Source: Ovoidimarina sp963698645
Lineage (GTDB): Bacteria > Pseudomonadota > Alphaproteobacteria > Rhodobacterales > Rhodobacteraceae
DNA length: 64,000 nucleotides
Direction: 5' to 3'
Assembly: GCA_963698645.1 (NCBI GenBank)
Contig: CAVORP010000001.1
Location: 62,001-126,000 of the forward strand
Shown: positions 46,128-54,655 of the stretch, piece by piece
Numbering within the stretch: the first letter of the stretch is position 1
Layout: every line of letters begins with the position of its first letter
Made by a program: the position numbers and the translations under genes
The notes under the pieces: model-generated
The model's database searches: none
What the model was told of the DNA's origin: nothing
The model's input: the letters and a program-made list of their open reading frames with translations, nothing else

Positions 46128-47297
46128 ATGCTTCGGACAATTGCGGGGTTCGACCGGATCGGAGAAGAAAACGCGTTTGCCGTTCTGGCGCGCGCGGGCG
46201 CTTTGGCGGCCCAGGGCAAGGACGTGATCAATCTCGGCATCGGTCAGCCGGACTTCCCGACCCCGCCCAACATCGTGGAAGCCGCGGTCAAGGCGCTCCG
46301 TGACGGCCAGCACGGCTACACGCCTGCAACCGGCATCCCGCAACTGCGCGAGGCAGTGGCCGCCGACCTGCATCGTCGTTTCGCGGCCGAGGTCAGCCCC
46401 GACCGCGTACTGATCGTTCCCGGCGGCAAGGTCACCATGTTCGCCGCGATCCTCATGTTCGGCGAGCCCGGCGCCGATATCCTATACCCCGACCCCGGCT
46501 TTCCGATCTACCGCTCGATGATTGAATTCACCGGCGCCCGCCCCGTCCCGGTTCCAATCCGCGAAGAAAACGGATTCGGCTTTTCCGCCGAGGAAACCCT
46601 CTCGCTGATTACTCCTGCAACCCGGCTTCTGATCCTGAACTCGCCCGCGAACCCCTGCGGCGGCGTCACCCCGCGCACCGAAGTGGACAAACTCGTGGCA
46701 GGCCTGGCCGATCATCCCGACGTTGCGATCCTGTCGGACGAGATCTATGACCAGATGCTCTATGACGGCGAAGAGCATGTCACTCTTCTTGACTATCCCG
46801 AAATCCGCGACCGGCTGATCCTTCTGAACGGCTGGTCCAAGACCTACGCCATGACAGGGTGGCGTCTCGGTTATTCGGTCTGGCCGGACGGGCTCTATGA
46901 CAACGCCCGCAAACTTGCCGTGAACGCGTGGTCCTGCGTCAACGCCCCGGCACAGTTCGCGGCGCTCGAGGCGCTTCAGGGACCGCAGGATGCCGTGGCA
47001 GAAATGCTGGCGGAGTTCGATGCGCGGCGGAAATTGGTGGTCGATCTGCTGAACGACATTCCCGGCGTCAGCTGCATCACGCCGAAAGGCGCCTTCTATG
47101 CCTTTCCGAACATCACCGGCACCGGTCACAAGGCAAAAAAACTCGCCTCCGACCTGTTGGAGGGGCCCGGAGTAGCAACCATCGGCGGGCCCGATTTCGG
47201 CATTCTCGGCGAAGGTTATATCCGGCTCAGCTATGCCAATAGTCAGGAAAATATCCGGACCGCCCTGTCACGGATGAAAGCGTTTCTGGCGGAATAG
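46128..47297 (+). CDS. PLP-dependent aminotransferase, class I/II
   Basis: Fold-type I aminotransferase (389 aa). The N-terminal NLGIGQPDFPTPPNI, the substrate/PLP segment NSPANPCGGV, LSDEIYDQMLYD and the Schiff-base Lys in NGWSKTYAMTGWRLGY are clear, with the C-terminal Arg in GYIRLSYA. It resembles aspartate or aromatic aminotransferases of the I-gamma subgroup. It is the last gene of the denD operon and converges on the LacI gene with a ten-base gap. The substrate cannot be named from sequence. Confidence 0.87.
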   Translation: MLRTIAGFDRIGEENAFAVLARAGALAAQGKDVINLGIGQPDFPTPPNIVEAAVKALRDGQHGYTPATGIPQLREAVAADLHRRFAAEVSPDRVLIVPGGKVTMFAAILMFGEPGADILYPDPGFPIYRSMIEFTGARPVPVPIREENGFGFSAEETLSLITPATRLLILNSPANPCGGVTPRTEVDKLVAGLADHPDVAILSDEIYDQMLYDGEEHVTLLDYPEIRDRLILLNGWSKTYAMTGWRLGYSVWPDGLYDNARKLAVNAWSCVNAPAQFAALEALQGPQDAVAEMLAEFDARRKLVVDLLNDIPGVSCITPKGAFYAFPNITGTGHKAKKLASDLLEGPGVATIGGPDFGILGEGYIRLSYANSQENIRTALSRMKAFLAE

Positions 47298-47307
47298 TCC
47301 GACGCCG

Positions 47308-48306
47308 CTAGGGCAAGGGACGCAGCGTGCCTCGCTCGATCAGCTTGCACGGATAGAGCCGCGCCTCCGGATACCTGTCCGGCTGTTCCAGCATCGAGAC
47401 AACCAGATCGATCGACCCGTCGATGATCTGGCGAACGGGCTGGCGGATCGTGGTGAGGTTGATGCTCTCCCAGCGCGCCATCTCCATGTCGTTCAAACCG
47501 ATCACACCCACATCCTCCGGCACCCGAAGCCCCGCACTCTCAATCGCGCTCAAGGCGCCGATCGACAGAACATCATCGCCGCAGAAATAAGCCTCGGCGC
47601 GGTCAGTCATCAACTGCTTGGTCATCTCGACACGCCCGGCATCGAAGGAATAGGCCGAAGCGAAACTATAGGTCACTTCAACATCCGGACGCCCGTCCAG
47701 AACACCGAGAAAGCCCCGCATCCGGTCCTGTGTCGAGGTCGCATCGGCGGGCCCACCCAGAAACGCCACCCGTTCGTAGCCCCGTGCAATCAGGGTCTGC
47801 GCCGCCATCCGCCCACATTCCACGTTGTCGATCCCCACCACATGCACATCCGGCGCATTGGCGAACCGCCCGAAGGTATGAACGACGGGAATCTTCGCGT
47901 CGCGGAACGCGCGGGCGAAATCCGGTGACAGGGTCGAAGAGGCGACAACGACGCCATCGACCGAATACTGGCGCAGCATCCGCACTGACTGCTCTGGCGA
48001 GGTCTCTTCCTGCAGGTTCACGATCAGCGGGCGCAAACCCCGGTCCTGAAGGCCACGGGTGAACAGATCGAACACCTCGAGGAAAATCGGGTTGTGAAAG
48101 TTGTTCGAGATAAGCCCGACAAGCTTCGTGCGCCCTGTCGTCAGGCCCGAAGCAAGTGCATTCGGATGATAGCCAAGCTGCAATGCAGCCTTTTCAACCT
48201 TTTGCCGGGTTTTTTTCGAAACCGACGCGCCCTCGGTAAACGTGCGAGACACCGCGGATCGCGAGACCCCCGCAAGCTCTGCCACATCTTTCAGCGTTAC
48301 ACTCAT
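47308..48306 (-). CDS. LacI-family transcriptional regulator of the inositol locus
   Basis: Repressor (332 aa) with the N-terminal LacI headpiece TLKDVAELAGVSRSAVSRTF (residues 4-23), hinge helix HPNALASGL and a periplasmic-binding-protein-like effector domain. It is divergent from the sugar/inositol ABC importer. A large perfect palindrome lies in the shared promoter region, and a matching core recurs before iolD, so it most likely controls both units and its own gene. The inducer is probably inositol or an early catabolite; this is inferred. Confidence 0.88.
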   Translation of the reverse strand: MSVTLKDVAELAGVSRSAVSRTFTEGASVSKKTRQKVEKAALQLGYHPNALASGLTTGRTKLVGLISNNFHNPIFLEVFDLFTRGLQDRGLRPLIVNLQEETSPEQSVRMLRQYSVDGVVVASSTLSPDFARAFRDAKIPVVHTFGRFANAPDVHVVGIDNVECGRMAAQTLIARGYERVAFLGGPADATSTQDRMRGFLGVLDGRPDVEVTYSFASAYSFDAGRVEMTKQLMTDRAEAYFCGDDVLSIGALSAIESAGLRVPEDVGVIGLNDMEMARWESINLTTIRQPVRQIIDGSIDLVVSMLEQPDRYPEARLYPCKLIERGTLRPLP

Positions 48307-48339
48307 TTCACCACCTTATGAGCATCAGGATGGAGGTCA

Positions 48340-48375
48340 TCGATTTTTTTTGCAACCGGTTGCAAAAAAAATCGA
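48340..48375. promoter_or_regulatory. 36-bp perfect palindrome with LacI-type operator core
   Basis: The centre, 48350-48365, is TTGCAACCGGTTGCAA, a classic LacI-family operator with a central CG. It is flanked by a run of eight T on the left and eight A on the right (each counting one core base), then TCGA-type ends, so all 36 bases are self-complementary. It lies 34 bases upstream of the lacI start and 74 bases upstream of the binding-protein start. The same core recurs at 54559-54574. Confidence 0.8.
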
Positions 48376-48448
48376 CCTGTGCTTACCTGATATCGAAGAG
48401 GCGGATGAACCGCCCGATCATGGAATTGAAACATCCCGGGAGGATCGA

Positions 48449-49396
48449 ATGAAATCACTTCTCACATCTCTTGCCATGGGCGCCGCCATTGTCGCGACAC
48501 CCTTTGCAGCAACGGCAGCGGGCCATGAAAAACTGAGCTACGTGCTGGTCAGCCACGCCCCCGATAGTGATAGCTGGTGGAACACCATCAAGAACGGAAT
48601 CGCCCTTGCCGGCGAACAGATGGATGTCGAGGTCGAGTACCGCAATCCACCCACAGGCGATCTCGCGGATATGGCCCGGATCATCGAACAGGCCGCCGCG
48701 TCCGGTCCGAACGGCATCATCACCACGCTGTCGGATTTCGACGTGCTCAAGGGCCCGATCATGGATGCCGTTGCCTCTGGCATCGACGTCATCATCATGA
48801 ACTCCGGCACTCCCGAACAGGCCCGCGAGGTCGGCGCCCTGATGTATGTGGGCCAGCCCGAATATGACGCCGGCTTTGCCGCCGGTCTGCGCGCCAAGGG
48901 CGACGGGGTGGGCTCTTTCCTTTGCGTCAACCACTACATCTCCTCGCCCTCGTCCACCGAGCGCTGCCAGGGTTTCGCCGATGGCCTCGGCATCGAGCTC
49001 GCCAATCAGATGATCGACAGCGGGCAGGATCCTTCTGAGATCAAGAACAAGGTTCTGGCCTATCTCTCGGCCAATCCCGAAACCGATGCCGTCCTGACCC
49101 TCGGGCCGACCTCGGCCGACCCGACCATCCTTGCGCTTCAGGAAAACGGCATGGCCGGTGACATCTATTTCGGCACCTTCGACCTTGGTGACGAAATCGT
49201 CAAAGGCCTGAAGGCCGGGATCATCAACTGGGGCATCGACCAACAGCCGTTCCTGCAGGCGTATCTACCGGTCGTCGTGCTGGCCAACTACCACCGCTAC
49301 GGCGTTCTGCCGGGCAACAACATCAACTCGGGCCCCGGTTTCGTAACCGCCGACGGGCTCGAGAAAGTCGAAGAGTTCGCCGGCGAATATCGCTGA
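48449..49396 (+). CDS. Sugar/inositol ABC transporter substrate-binding protein
   Basis: Periplasmic binding protein (315 aa) of the RbsB/Peripla_BP_4 family. The ATG at 48449 follows GGGAGG. The signal peptide ends near residue 24 (MGAAIVATPFAATAAG). Mature segments SYVLVSHAPDSDSWWNTIKN, MNSGTPEQAREVGALMYVGQ and FDLGDEIVKGLKAGIINWG are typical of this cluster. Location beside the LacI gene and the iol genes makes myo-inositol, or a related cyclitol, the probable ligand. A strong hairpin follows its stop codon. Confidence 0.87.
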   Translation: MKSLLTSLAMGAAIVATPFAATAAGHEKLSYVLVSHAPDSDSWWNTIKNGIALAGEQMDVEVEYRNPPTGDLADMARIIEQAAASGPNGIITTLSDFDVLKGPIMDAVASGIDVIIMNSGTPEQAREVGALMYVGQPEYDAGFAAGLRAKGDGVGSFLCVNHYISSPSSTERCQGFADGLGIELANQMIDSGQDPSEIKNKVLAYLSANPETDAVLTLGPTSADPTILALQENGMAGDIYFGTFDLGDEIVKGLKAGIINWGIDQQPFLQAYLPVVVLANYHRYGVLPGNNINSGPGFVTADGLEKVEEFAGEYR

Positions 49397-49405
49397 GCAC
49401 CAAAC

Positions 49406-49432
49406 CGGGCGGCGCTCTCAAGGCGCCGCCCG
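49406..49432 (+). other. Intercistronic hairpin after the inositol binding-protein gene
   Basis: A ten-base-pair GC stem with a seven-base loop (49416-49422) begins ten bases after the stop codon of the binding-protein gene and ends 34 bases before the permease start. No T-run follows. It is the third case in this window of a strong hairpin directly after a transporter binding-protein gene. Confidence 0.6.
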
Positions 49433-49466
49433 AATTCCATCCAGAGACAGCATTGGAGGAGAGGTC

Positions 49467-50591
49467 ATGTCAGAGGCGGCACCATCACCCGCATCGACGG
49501 ATGAACGCGTCAAGGAGATGTCAGGCTTCCGCAAGTCCCTGATCCGACCGGAACTCGGCGGCATGTGCGGCACCGTTCTGGTCTTCACCTTCTTTCTCTT
49601 GACCGCCTTCGACTCCGGCATGTTCAATTCGCAAGGCGTTCTGAACTGGTCAGTCGTCTCGGCACAATTCATGATCATCGCGGTGGGCGCCTGTCTGCTG
49701 ATGATCGCTGGCGAATTCGATCTCTCTGTCGGATCGATGATCGGATTTGCCGGGATGATGATCGCGATCTTTTCGGTCACTTTTGGCTGGCCGGTCTGGG
49801 CCGCCATCTGCATCACCTTCGTGATGTGCATCCTCATCGGCGGGCTCAACGGTTTCATCGTGATCCGAACCGGCCTGCCCAGTTTCATCGTCACGCTGGC
49901 GACGCTCTTCATCTTGCGCGGCTTTACCATTTACTTCCCCCAGAAATTCGAGCGCAAAACGATTATCGGCGGTGTCTCAGACGTTGCTCAGGGCGACTGG
50001 CTCGCGCCGGTCTTCGGCGGCAAGATTTTGACCGGATTGTTCCAATGGCTCGGAGATTCTGGGATCATCAGCACCTTCGATCGCGGCACCCGCGCGGGCC
50101 AACCCGTGGTGGACGGCATCCCAATGCTCATCGTGTGGGCCATAGGCCTCGTGATCGTGGGCCACATCGTTCTTACCAAGACACGATTCGGAAATTGGAT
50201 CTTCGCCTCGGGCGGCGACGCACAGGCGGCCCGCTACGTGGGCGTTCCCGTGAACCGCGTAAAGGTTCTCATGTTCATGTTCACCGCCTTCTGCGCCTGC
50301 GTCTTCGCTACGTGTCAGGTCATGGAGTTCGGCTCGGCCGGCGCCGACCGCGGCCTGCTGAAGGAATTCGAGGCGATCATTGCCGTGGTCATCGGCGGCG
50401 CACTTCTGACCGGGGGCTATGGCTCCGTCATCGGAGCCGCACTCGGCGCGCTGATCTTCGGCGTGGTCCAGCAGGGCCTGTTCTTCGCAGGGGTGGAAAG
50501 CTCGCTGTTCCGGGTGTTCCTCGGCGTGATACTGCTCTTCGCGGTTATCCTGAACACCTATATCCGCCGCATGATCACAGGGGAGCGTTGA
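49467..50591 (+). CDS. Sugar/inositol ABC transporter permease (RbsC family)
   Basis: Inner-membrane permease (374 aa) of the ribose/xylose class (BPD_transp_2), with about eight to ten hydrophobic segments. ATG 49467 has GGAGGAGAGG upstream. Family features include AGEFDLSVGSMIGFAGMMIA, GGLNGFIVIRTGLPSFIVTL, FASGGDAQAARYVGVPVNRV and IIAVVIGGALLTGGYGSVIG. It sits between the binding protein and ATPase genes and transports the same substrate. Confidence 0.88.
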   Translation: MSEAAPSPASTDERVKEMSGFRKSLIRPELGGMCGTVLVFTFFLLTAFDSGMFNSQGVLNWSVVSAQFMIIAVGACLLMIAGEFDLSVGSMIGFAGMMIAIFSVTFGWPVWAAICITFVMCILIGGLNGFIVIRTGLPSFIVTLATLFILRGFTIYFPQKFERKTIIGGVSDVAQGDWLAPVFGGKILTGLFQWLGDSGIISTFDRGTRAGQPVVDGIPMLIVWAIGLVIVGHIVLTKTRFGNWIFASGGDAQAARYVGVPVNRVKVLMFMFTAFCACVFATCQVMEFGSAGADRGLLKEFEAIIAVVIGGALLTGGYGSVIGAALGALIFGVVQQGLFFAGVESSLFRVFLGVILLFAVILNTYIRRMITGER

Positions 50592-50592
50592 A

Positions 50593-51387
50593 ATGAACGC
50601 ACGTTCAGAACATCAGGCGATCATCGAAATGCGCAATATCGAAAAGCATTTCGGATCGGTCATCGCGCTTGCGGGTGTCTCGGTCGACGTATTTCCCGGC
50701 GAATGCCACTGTCTTCTGGGTGACAACGGTGCAGGAAAATCGACCTTCATCAAGACGATGTCAGGGGTCCACAAACCGACCCATGGCGAGATTATCTTCG
50801 AAGGCAAACCGATGCATTTCGACGATCCGCGCGACGCGATTACCGCCGGGATCGCGACCGTCTATCAGGATCTCGCAATGATCCCGCTGATGTCGGTCTC
50901 CCGCAATTTCTTCATGGGGAACGAGCCCATCAAGCGGATCGCGGGCATCCCCTTCTATGACAAGGAACTGGCCGACCGCGTCACGATGGAAGAGATGCGC
51001 ACCATGGGCATCAATCTGCGCGGACCCGATCAGGCCGTAGGCACCCTGTCTGGCGGCGAACGCCAGACGGTGGCCATCGCCCGCGCCGTCCATTTCGGCG
51101 CCAAGGTCCTGATCCTCGACGAACCGACCTCGGCTCTCGGCGTCCGGCAGACCTCGAACGTGCTGGCCACGATCGACAAGGTGCGCAAGCAGGGCATTGC
51201 GGTGGTCTTCATCACCCATAACGTCCGCCATGCCCTCGCCGTGGGCGACCGCTTCACGGTGCTCAACCGGGGAAAAACCTTGGGCACCGCCCAGCGCGGC
51301 CAGATCACGCCGGACGAGTTGCAGGATATGATGGCAGGAGGCCAGGAACTGGCCACCCTCGAAGGCTCGCTTGGCGGAACCGTCTAG
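50593..51387 (+). CDS. Sugar/inositol ABC transporter ATP-binding protein
   Basis: Single-domain ATPase (264 aa), unlike the duplicated RbsA; this FrcA-like arrangement is common in alphaproteobacterial sugar importers. It has Walker A GDNGAGKSTFIKTM, Q-loop YQDLAMIPLMSV, signature LSGGERQTVAIARA and Walker B VLILDEPTSALG. It starts one base after the permease stop and ends with a four-base overlap of the convergent dehydrogenase stop. Confidence 0.88.
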   Translation: MNARSEHQAIIEMRNIEKHFGSVIALAGVSVDVFPGECHCLLGDNGAGKSTFIKTMSGVHKPTHGEIIFEGKPMHFDDPRDAITAGIATVYQDLAMIPLMSVSRNFFMGNEPIKRIAGIPFYDKELADRVTMEEMRTMGINLRGPDQAVGTLSGGERQTVAIARAVHFGAKVLILDEPTSALGVRQTSNVLATIDKVRKQGIAVVFITHNVRHALAVGDRFTVLNRGKTLGTAQRGQITPDELQDMMAGGQELATLEGSLGGTV

Positions 51388-52517
51388 CGGAACATCGGCG
51401 GGCGGGCGTCTACCCAGGCGCCCGCGGCCTTTGCCGAGCCGACCGCGGCATGGACCGCTGCCATCGACCGCAGCCCATCGGCCGGCGTCGGGTAATCGCC
51501 CGTTGCCTGCCCGCGAATGGCTGCAGCCAGATCGACATAGATGTTGGCCACGGCAAGGGGGAAGCCCTCGGGATGGGCGATTGCCACCCGCGACAGACGC
51601 TGCGCCTCTTCCGAAAGACCTGCTTCGCCCTTCTCCATGATCTCCATCCGTCCACCAAGCTTCTGGTAATAGACCTGATTGGGCTGTTCGGACGCCCAGC
51701 GCAGGCCACCGGTCTCGCCATAGACCTGGATATCCAATCCGTGCTGTCGCCCGATCGCGACGGTGGAGGTCCACAAGCGCCCCACGATCCCGCCCTCGGT
51801 GCGGAAATTGACCATCGCATCATCCTCGAGAACCCGGCTCGGAATGGTCGAGGCGAAATCCGCCGAAAGGGTTTGTACCTCATCACCGGTGATGAAACTC
51901 GCCAGATGCAGGGCATGGATACCACAATCGGCCATCTGCCCCGAGACCCCGGCCATAGCGGGATCATAGCGCCAGCGCACCCGCGGATTATCCGCGTCTG
52001 CCGCATCCGCGTGGTGCCCGTGCGAGAAATTGGCGACAACCAACCGAATCTTGCCCAGGTCACCACGCGCCACCATCGCCCGCATCTGCCGCACCATCGG
52101 ATAGGCGGAATAACAATAGTTGACCGCACAGACGCGACCCGAGGCCTGCGCCACCCGTACGATCTCCTCCCCCTCTTCCACCGTCATGGTCATGGGTTTC
52201 TCGCAAAGGACGTTGAACCCGGCCTCCAGAAACGCCTTGGTGATCTCGAAATGGGTCGCGTTCGGTGTCGCGACCGTTACAAGGTCGATCCGGTCCTCTC
52301 GCGCCATTTCACCTGCAAGCATCTCGCGCCAATCGCCATAGGCCCTGTCAGGCTCGATACCCAGCTTCTGCGCATAGGCACGCCCCCTATCGGCATCCGC
52401 GTCCAAGGCTCCCGCCAGAAAGGAGAAATTCCCATCCGCCTGCGCGCCCATCCGGTGCGCCGGGCCAATCTGGCTGCCTTCGCCGCCGCCCACCATGCCC
52501 CAACCAAGCTTTGCCAT
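51384..52517 (-). CDS. Gfo/Idh/MocA family oxidoreductase
   Basis: Cyclitol or sugar dehydrogenase (377 aa). It has the cofactor motif GMVGGGEGSQIGPAHRMGAQ, the FNVLCEKPMTM signature and the catalytic region GQMADCGIHALHL. The family contains inositol and inosose dehydrogenases. It is the last gene of a three-gene minus-strand unit (Gfo/Idh, IolE-like, this gene) that starts at the iolD divergent promoter. It may interconvert scyllo-inositol or other isomers so that they enter the main pathway. Confidence 0.87.
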   Translation of the reverse strand: MAKLGWGMVGGGEGSQIGPAHRMGAQADGNFSFLAGALDADADRGRAYAQKLGIEPDRAYGDWREMLAGEMAREDRIDLVTVATPNATHFEITKAFLEAGFNVLCEKPMTMTVEEGEEIVRVAQASGRVCAVNYCYSAYPMVRQMRAMVARGDLGKIRLVVANFSHGHHADAADADNPRVRWRYDPAMAGVSGQMADCGIHALHLASFITGDEVQTLSADFASTIPSRVLEDDAMVNFRTEGGIVGRLWTSTVAIGRQHGLDIQVYGETGGLRWASEQPNQVYYQKLGGRMEIMEKGEAGLSEEAQRLSRVAIAHPEGFPLAVANIYVDLAAAIRGQATGDYPTPADGLRSMAAVHAAVGSAKAAGAWVDARPPMFR

Positions 52518-52529
52518 GGTCTTGTCCTC

Positions 52530-53423
52530 CTAGAAGCCGATCGACGCGAGATAGGCGCGGTTGAGCCGCGCATCCCTCAGCGGATCGGTATCGGGCAAAG
52601 TCGGGTCGCAATCCTGCTCGACCGTGCACCAACCATCGAAACCATGCTCAAGGAGCAGGCTCCGCACACGCGGGAAATCCACGTCGCCATCACCCAGATT
52701 ACAGAAGATCCCCTGCCCGCAGGCCTCGTAGAACCCGGTGCCATTGGCAATGGCGCTGGCCTTCACTTGCGGATCTATATCCTTGAAATGCATGTAGCTT
52801 ATGCGCCCGATATGGCGCTCCATGAAGGCCACGGGATCAAACCCGGCATAGGAATGGTGCCCCGTGTCGAAACATATCTTCAGGATGCTCTCGTCCACCT
52901 CATCAAGAAGCCGCTCCAGTTCCGGCTCGAAATCCATGAACCCCGCGGCATGGGCATGAATGCCCACGGTCAACCCGTAGTCCTCTGCCCCCATCCGTGC
53001 GACCGTGGCGATCCTGTCCCGGAACGCCGCCCATTCGGCGGCGTCCATCTGTTCCGCCGCGTCGACACGGCCCGCCGTCGGTGCGCGCCGAGGCGAAATC
53101 GAATCGATCAGTACAAGGTGCTGCGCGCCATGGGCGACCAATGCCTTGCAGGTCCGCACCGAACCATCCATCACGTCCTCCCACTGAGCGGGATCGTGAA
53201 ATGCCCGGAACACCACACCGCCGATCAGCTCCAGATCATGCTCCGCAAGCGCATCGGCCAGCAGCGGCGGATCCTCGGGCATGAAGCCCACGGGCCCCAG
53301 CTCGATGCCACGATATCCCGCCTCCGCATTCTCGCGCAGGACGTCCCGCCAGTTCGGATTGCGCGGATCATCCGCGAATTCCACGCCCCAGGAACAGGGC
53401 GCATTGCCGATCTTGATCGTCAT
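52530..53423 (-). CDS. iolE: Inosose dehydratase-like TIM-barrel protein (IolE family)
   Basis: Xylose-isomerase-like TIM barrel enzyme (297 aa). The N terminus IGNAPCSWGVEFADDPRN is typical of the IolE/inosose dehydratase group. Metal ligands are suggested by GIHAHAAGFM, CFDTGHHSYAGFDPV, YMHFKDIDP and the terminal WCTVEQDCDP. It would dehydrate 2-keto-myo-inositol to the diketone hydrolysed by IolD, which is encoded across the divergent promoter. Its ATG overlaps the stop of the upstream dehydrogenase gene (ATGA). Confidence 0.83.
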   Translation of the reverse strand: MTIKIGNAPCSWGVEFADDPRNPNWRDVLRENAEAGYRGIELGPVGFMPEDPPLLADALAEHDLELIGGVVFRAFHDPAQWEDVMDGSVRTCKALVAHGAQHLVLIDSISPRRAPTAGRVDAAEQMDAAEWAAFRDRIATVARMGAEDYGLTVGIHAHAAGFMDFEPELERLLDEVDESILKICFDTGHHSYAGFDPVAFMERHIGRISYMHFKDIDPQVKASAIANGTGFYEACGQGIFCNLGDGDVDFPRVRSLLLEHGFDGWCTVEQDCDPTLPDTDPLRDARLNRAYLASIGF

Positions 53424-54536
53424 GTATGGTCCTTGGATTGGCTGACATCCTGCCAGCGGCTGTTGTCGAAAGAGCGTCGCGCCGCATCGATCACTTCCGA
53501 TACTGCAAGCCCGTCTTCAAATGTCGGCCAAAGGGGCCGCCCGGTATGGATAGCGTTCAGGAAATCACGCGCCTCGATGATGATCTGATCCTGATATCCG
53601 GTTCCGTGACCCGGTCCCTGACAAAAGGCGGCATAGTCGGGATGGGCCGGACCAGTCAGGATCTTCGCAAAGCCCCGCTCTGCTTCAGGGCCATCCGCAC
53701 GGTAAAGCCAGACCGCGTTCTGGTCTTCCTGATCAAAGCGGATCGCGCCCTTTGTTCCTGTGATTTCATAGGCATAGCCCATCTTGCGTCCATGCGCGAT
53801 GCGGCTGAAATAAAGATGCCCCATCGCGCCCGATGCAAATCGGCACAGGAATTGCCCCTGATCGTCGTTCCCGACCGCCACACCGCCACGCGTCCGCATG
53901 AACCGTTTCGATCTCGGCCATCACCCGTGCGATCGGCCCGGCAATCGCAATGGCCGCGTTGATCATATGAGGCGCAAGGTCGCCCATCGTCCCGTTCGCC
54001 TCGCCATTCGTTCGCCATGTCGCCGGCGCTTGCGGATCGGCATAGAAATCTTCGGTATGCTCGCCCCGGAACCACGTCACGTCGCCGATCGCACCTTCGG
54101 ACACCAATTGGCGCACGAATTGCGTGGCGGGCGTGCGGACATAGTTGAAGCCCACCATGTTCACGACCCCCGACGTCCGCGCTGCGGCCACCATGGCGCG
54201 CGCGTCCTCCAGCGAGGCCCCCAGGGGCTTTTCGCACAGGACCGGCTTGCCGAGGGCAAAGGCCGCCTCGGCGATCTCCCGATGCGTTTCCTGTGGGGAG
54301 GCGATCACCACGGCCTCGACCGCCGGATCGGCCACAAGCGCCTGCCAATCCACAGCCGCAGCCTGAAACCCGAACGCCGCCCGATATCGCTCGGCACTCT
54401 CCGGGCTCGAGGCGGCAACCGCCTGAAGCCGTGGCCTCAGCGCAGTATCGAAAACGGCCCCCACCGACGACATGGCCACCGCATGGGCCTTGCCCATGTA
54501 GCCGCCTCCCACAATTCCGATCCCGATATCTGTCAT
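53420..54536 (-). pseudogene. Frameshifted Gfo/Idh/MocA family inositol/cyclitol dehydrogenase
   Basis: About 371 aa when repaired. It starts MTDIGIGIVGGGYMGKAHAV at ATG 54536, has KPVLCEKPLGASLEDA and GTMGDLAPHMINAAIAIAGP, then breaks near 53895 after VMAEIETVHAD. Removing one base rejoins it to RGGVAVGNDDQGQFLCRFAS and the C-terminal half. The most likely role is an NAD-dependent inositol-type dehydrogenase. It is the first gene of the minus-strand unit and lies 21 bases from the second LacI-type operator. Confidence 0.82.
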
Positions 54537-54556
54537 GCGAATATTGGCCAAAAACT

Positions 54557-54576
54557 AATTGCAACCGGTTGCAATT
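54557..54576. promoter_or_regulatory. Second LacI-type operator, before iolD
   Basis: AATTGCAACCGGTTGCAATT is a perfect 20-bp palindrome containing the same 16-base core as the site at 48350-48365. It sits in the divergent promoter between the minus-strand Gfo/Idh gene (start 54536) and iolD (start 54656), so one repressor could control both directions. Confidence 0.78.
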
Positions 54577-54655
54577 TGCGTATCTTCAAACCGGCGTTTT
54601 GGCAATGTCCAATCGATCCATTGATCGAGTTGACGCCCTGGAGGAGAGACCCGCC

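Noticed and set aside
48340..48375. T-run/A-run palindrome read as a bidirectional intrinsic terminator
   Set aside because: It has no loop, lies between two divergent gene starts and not between gene ends, and its centre matches a LacI operator that recurs before iolD.
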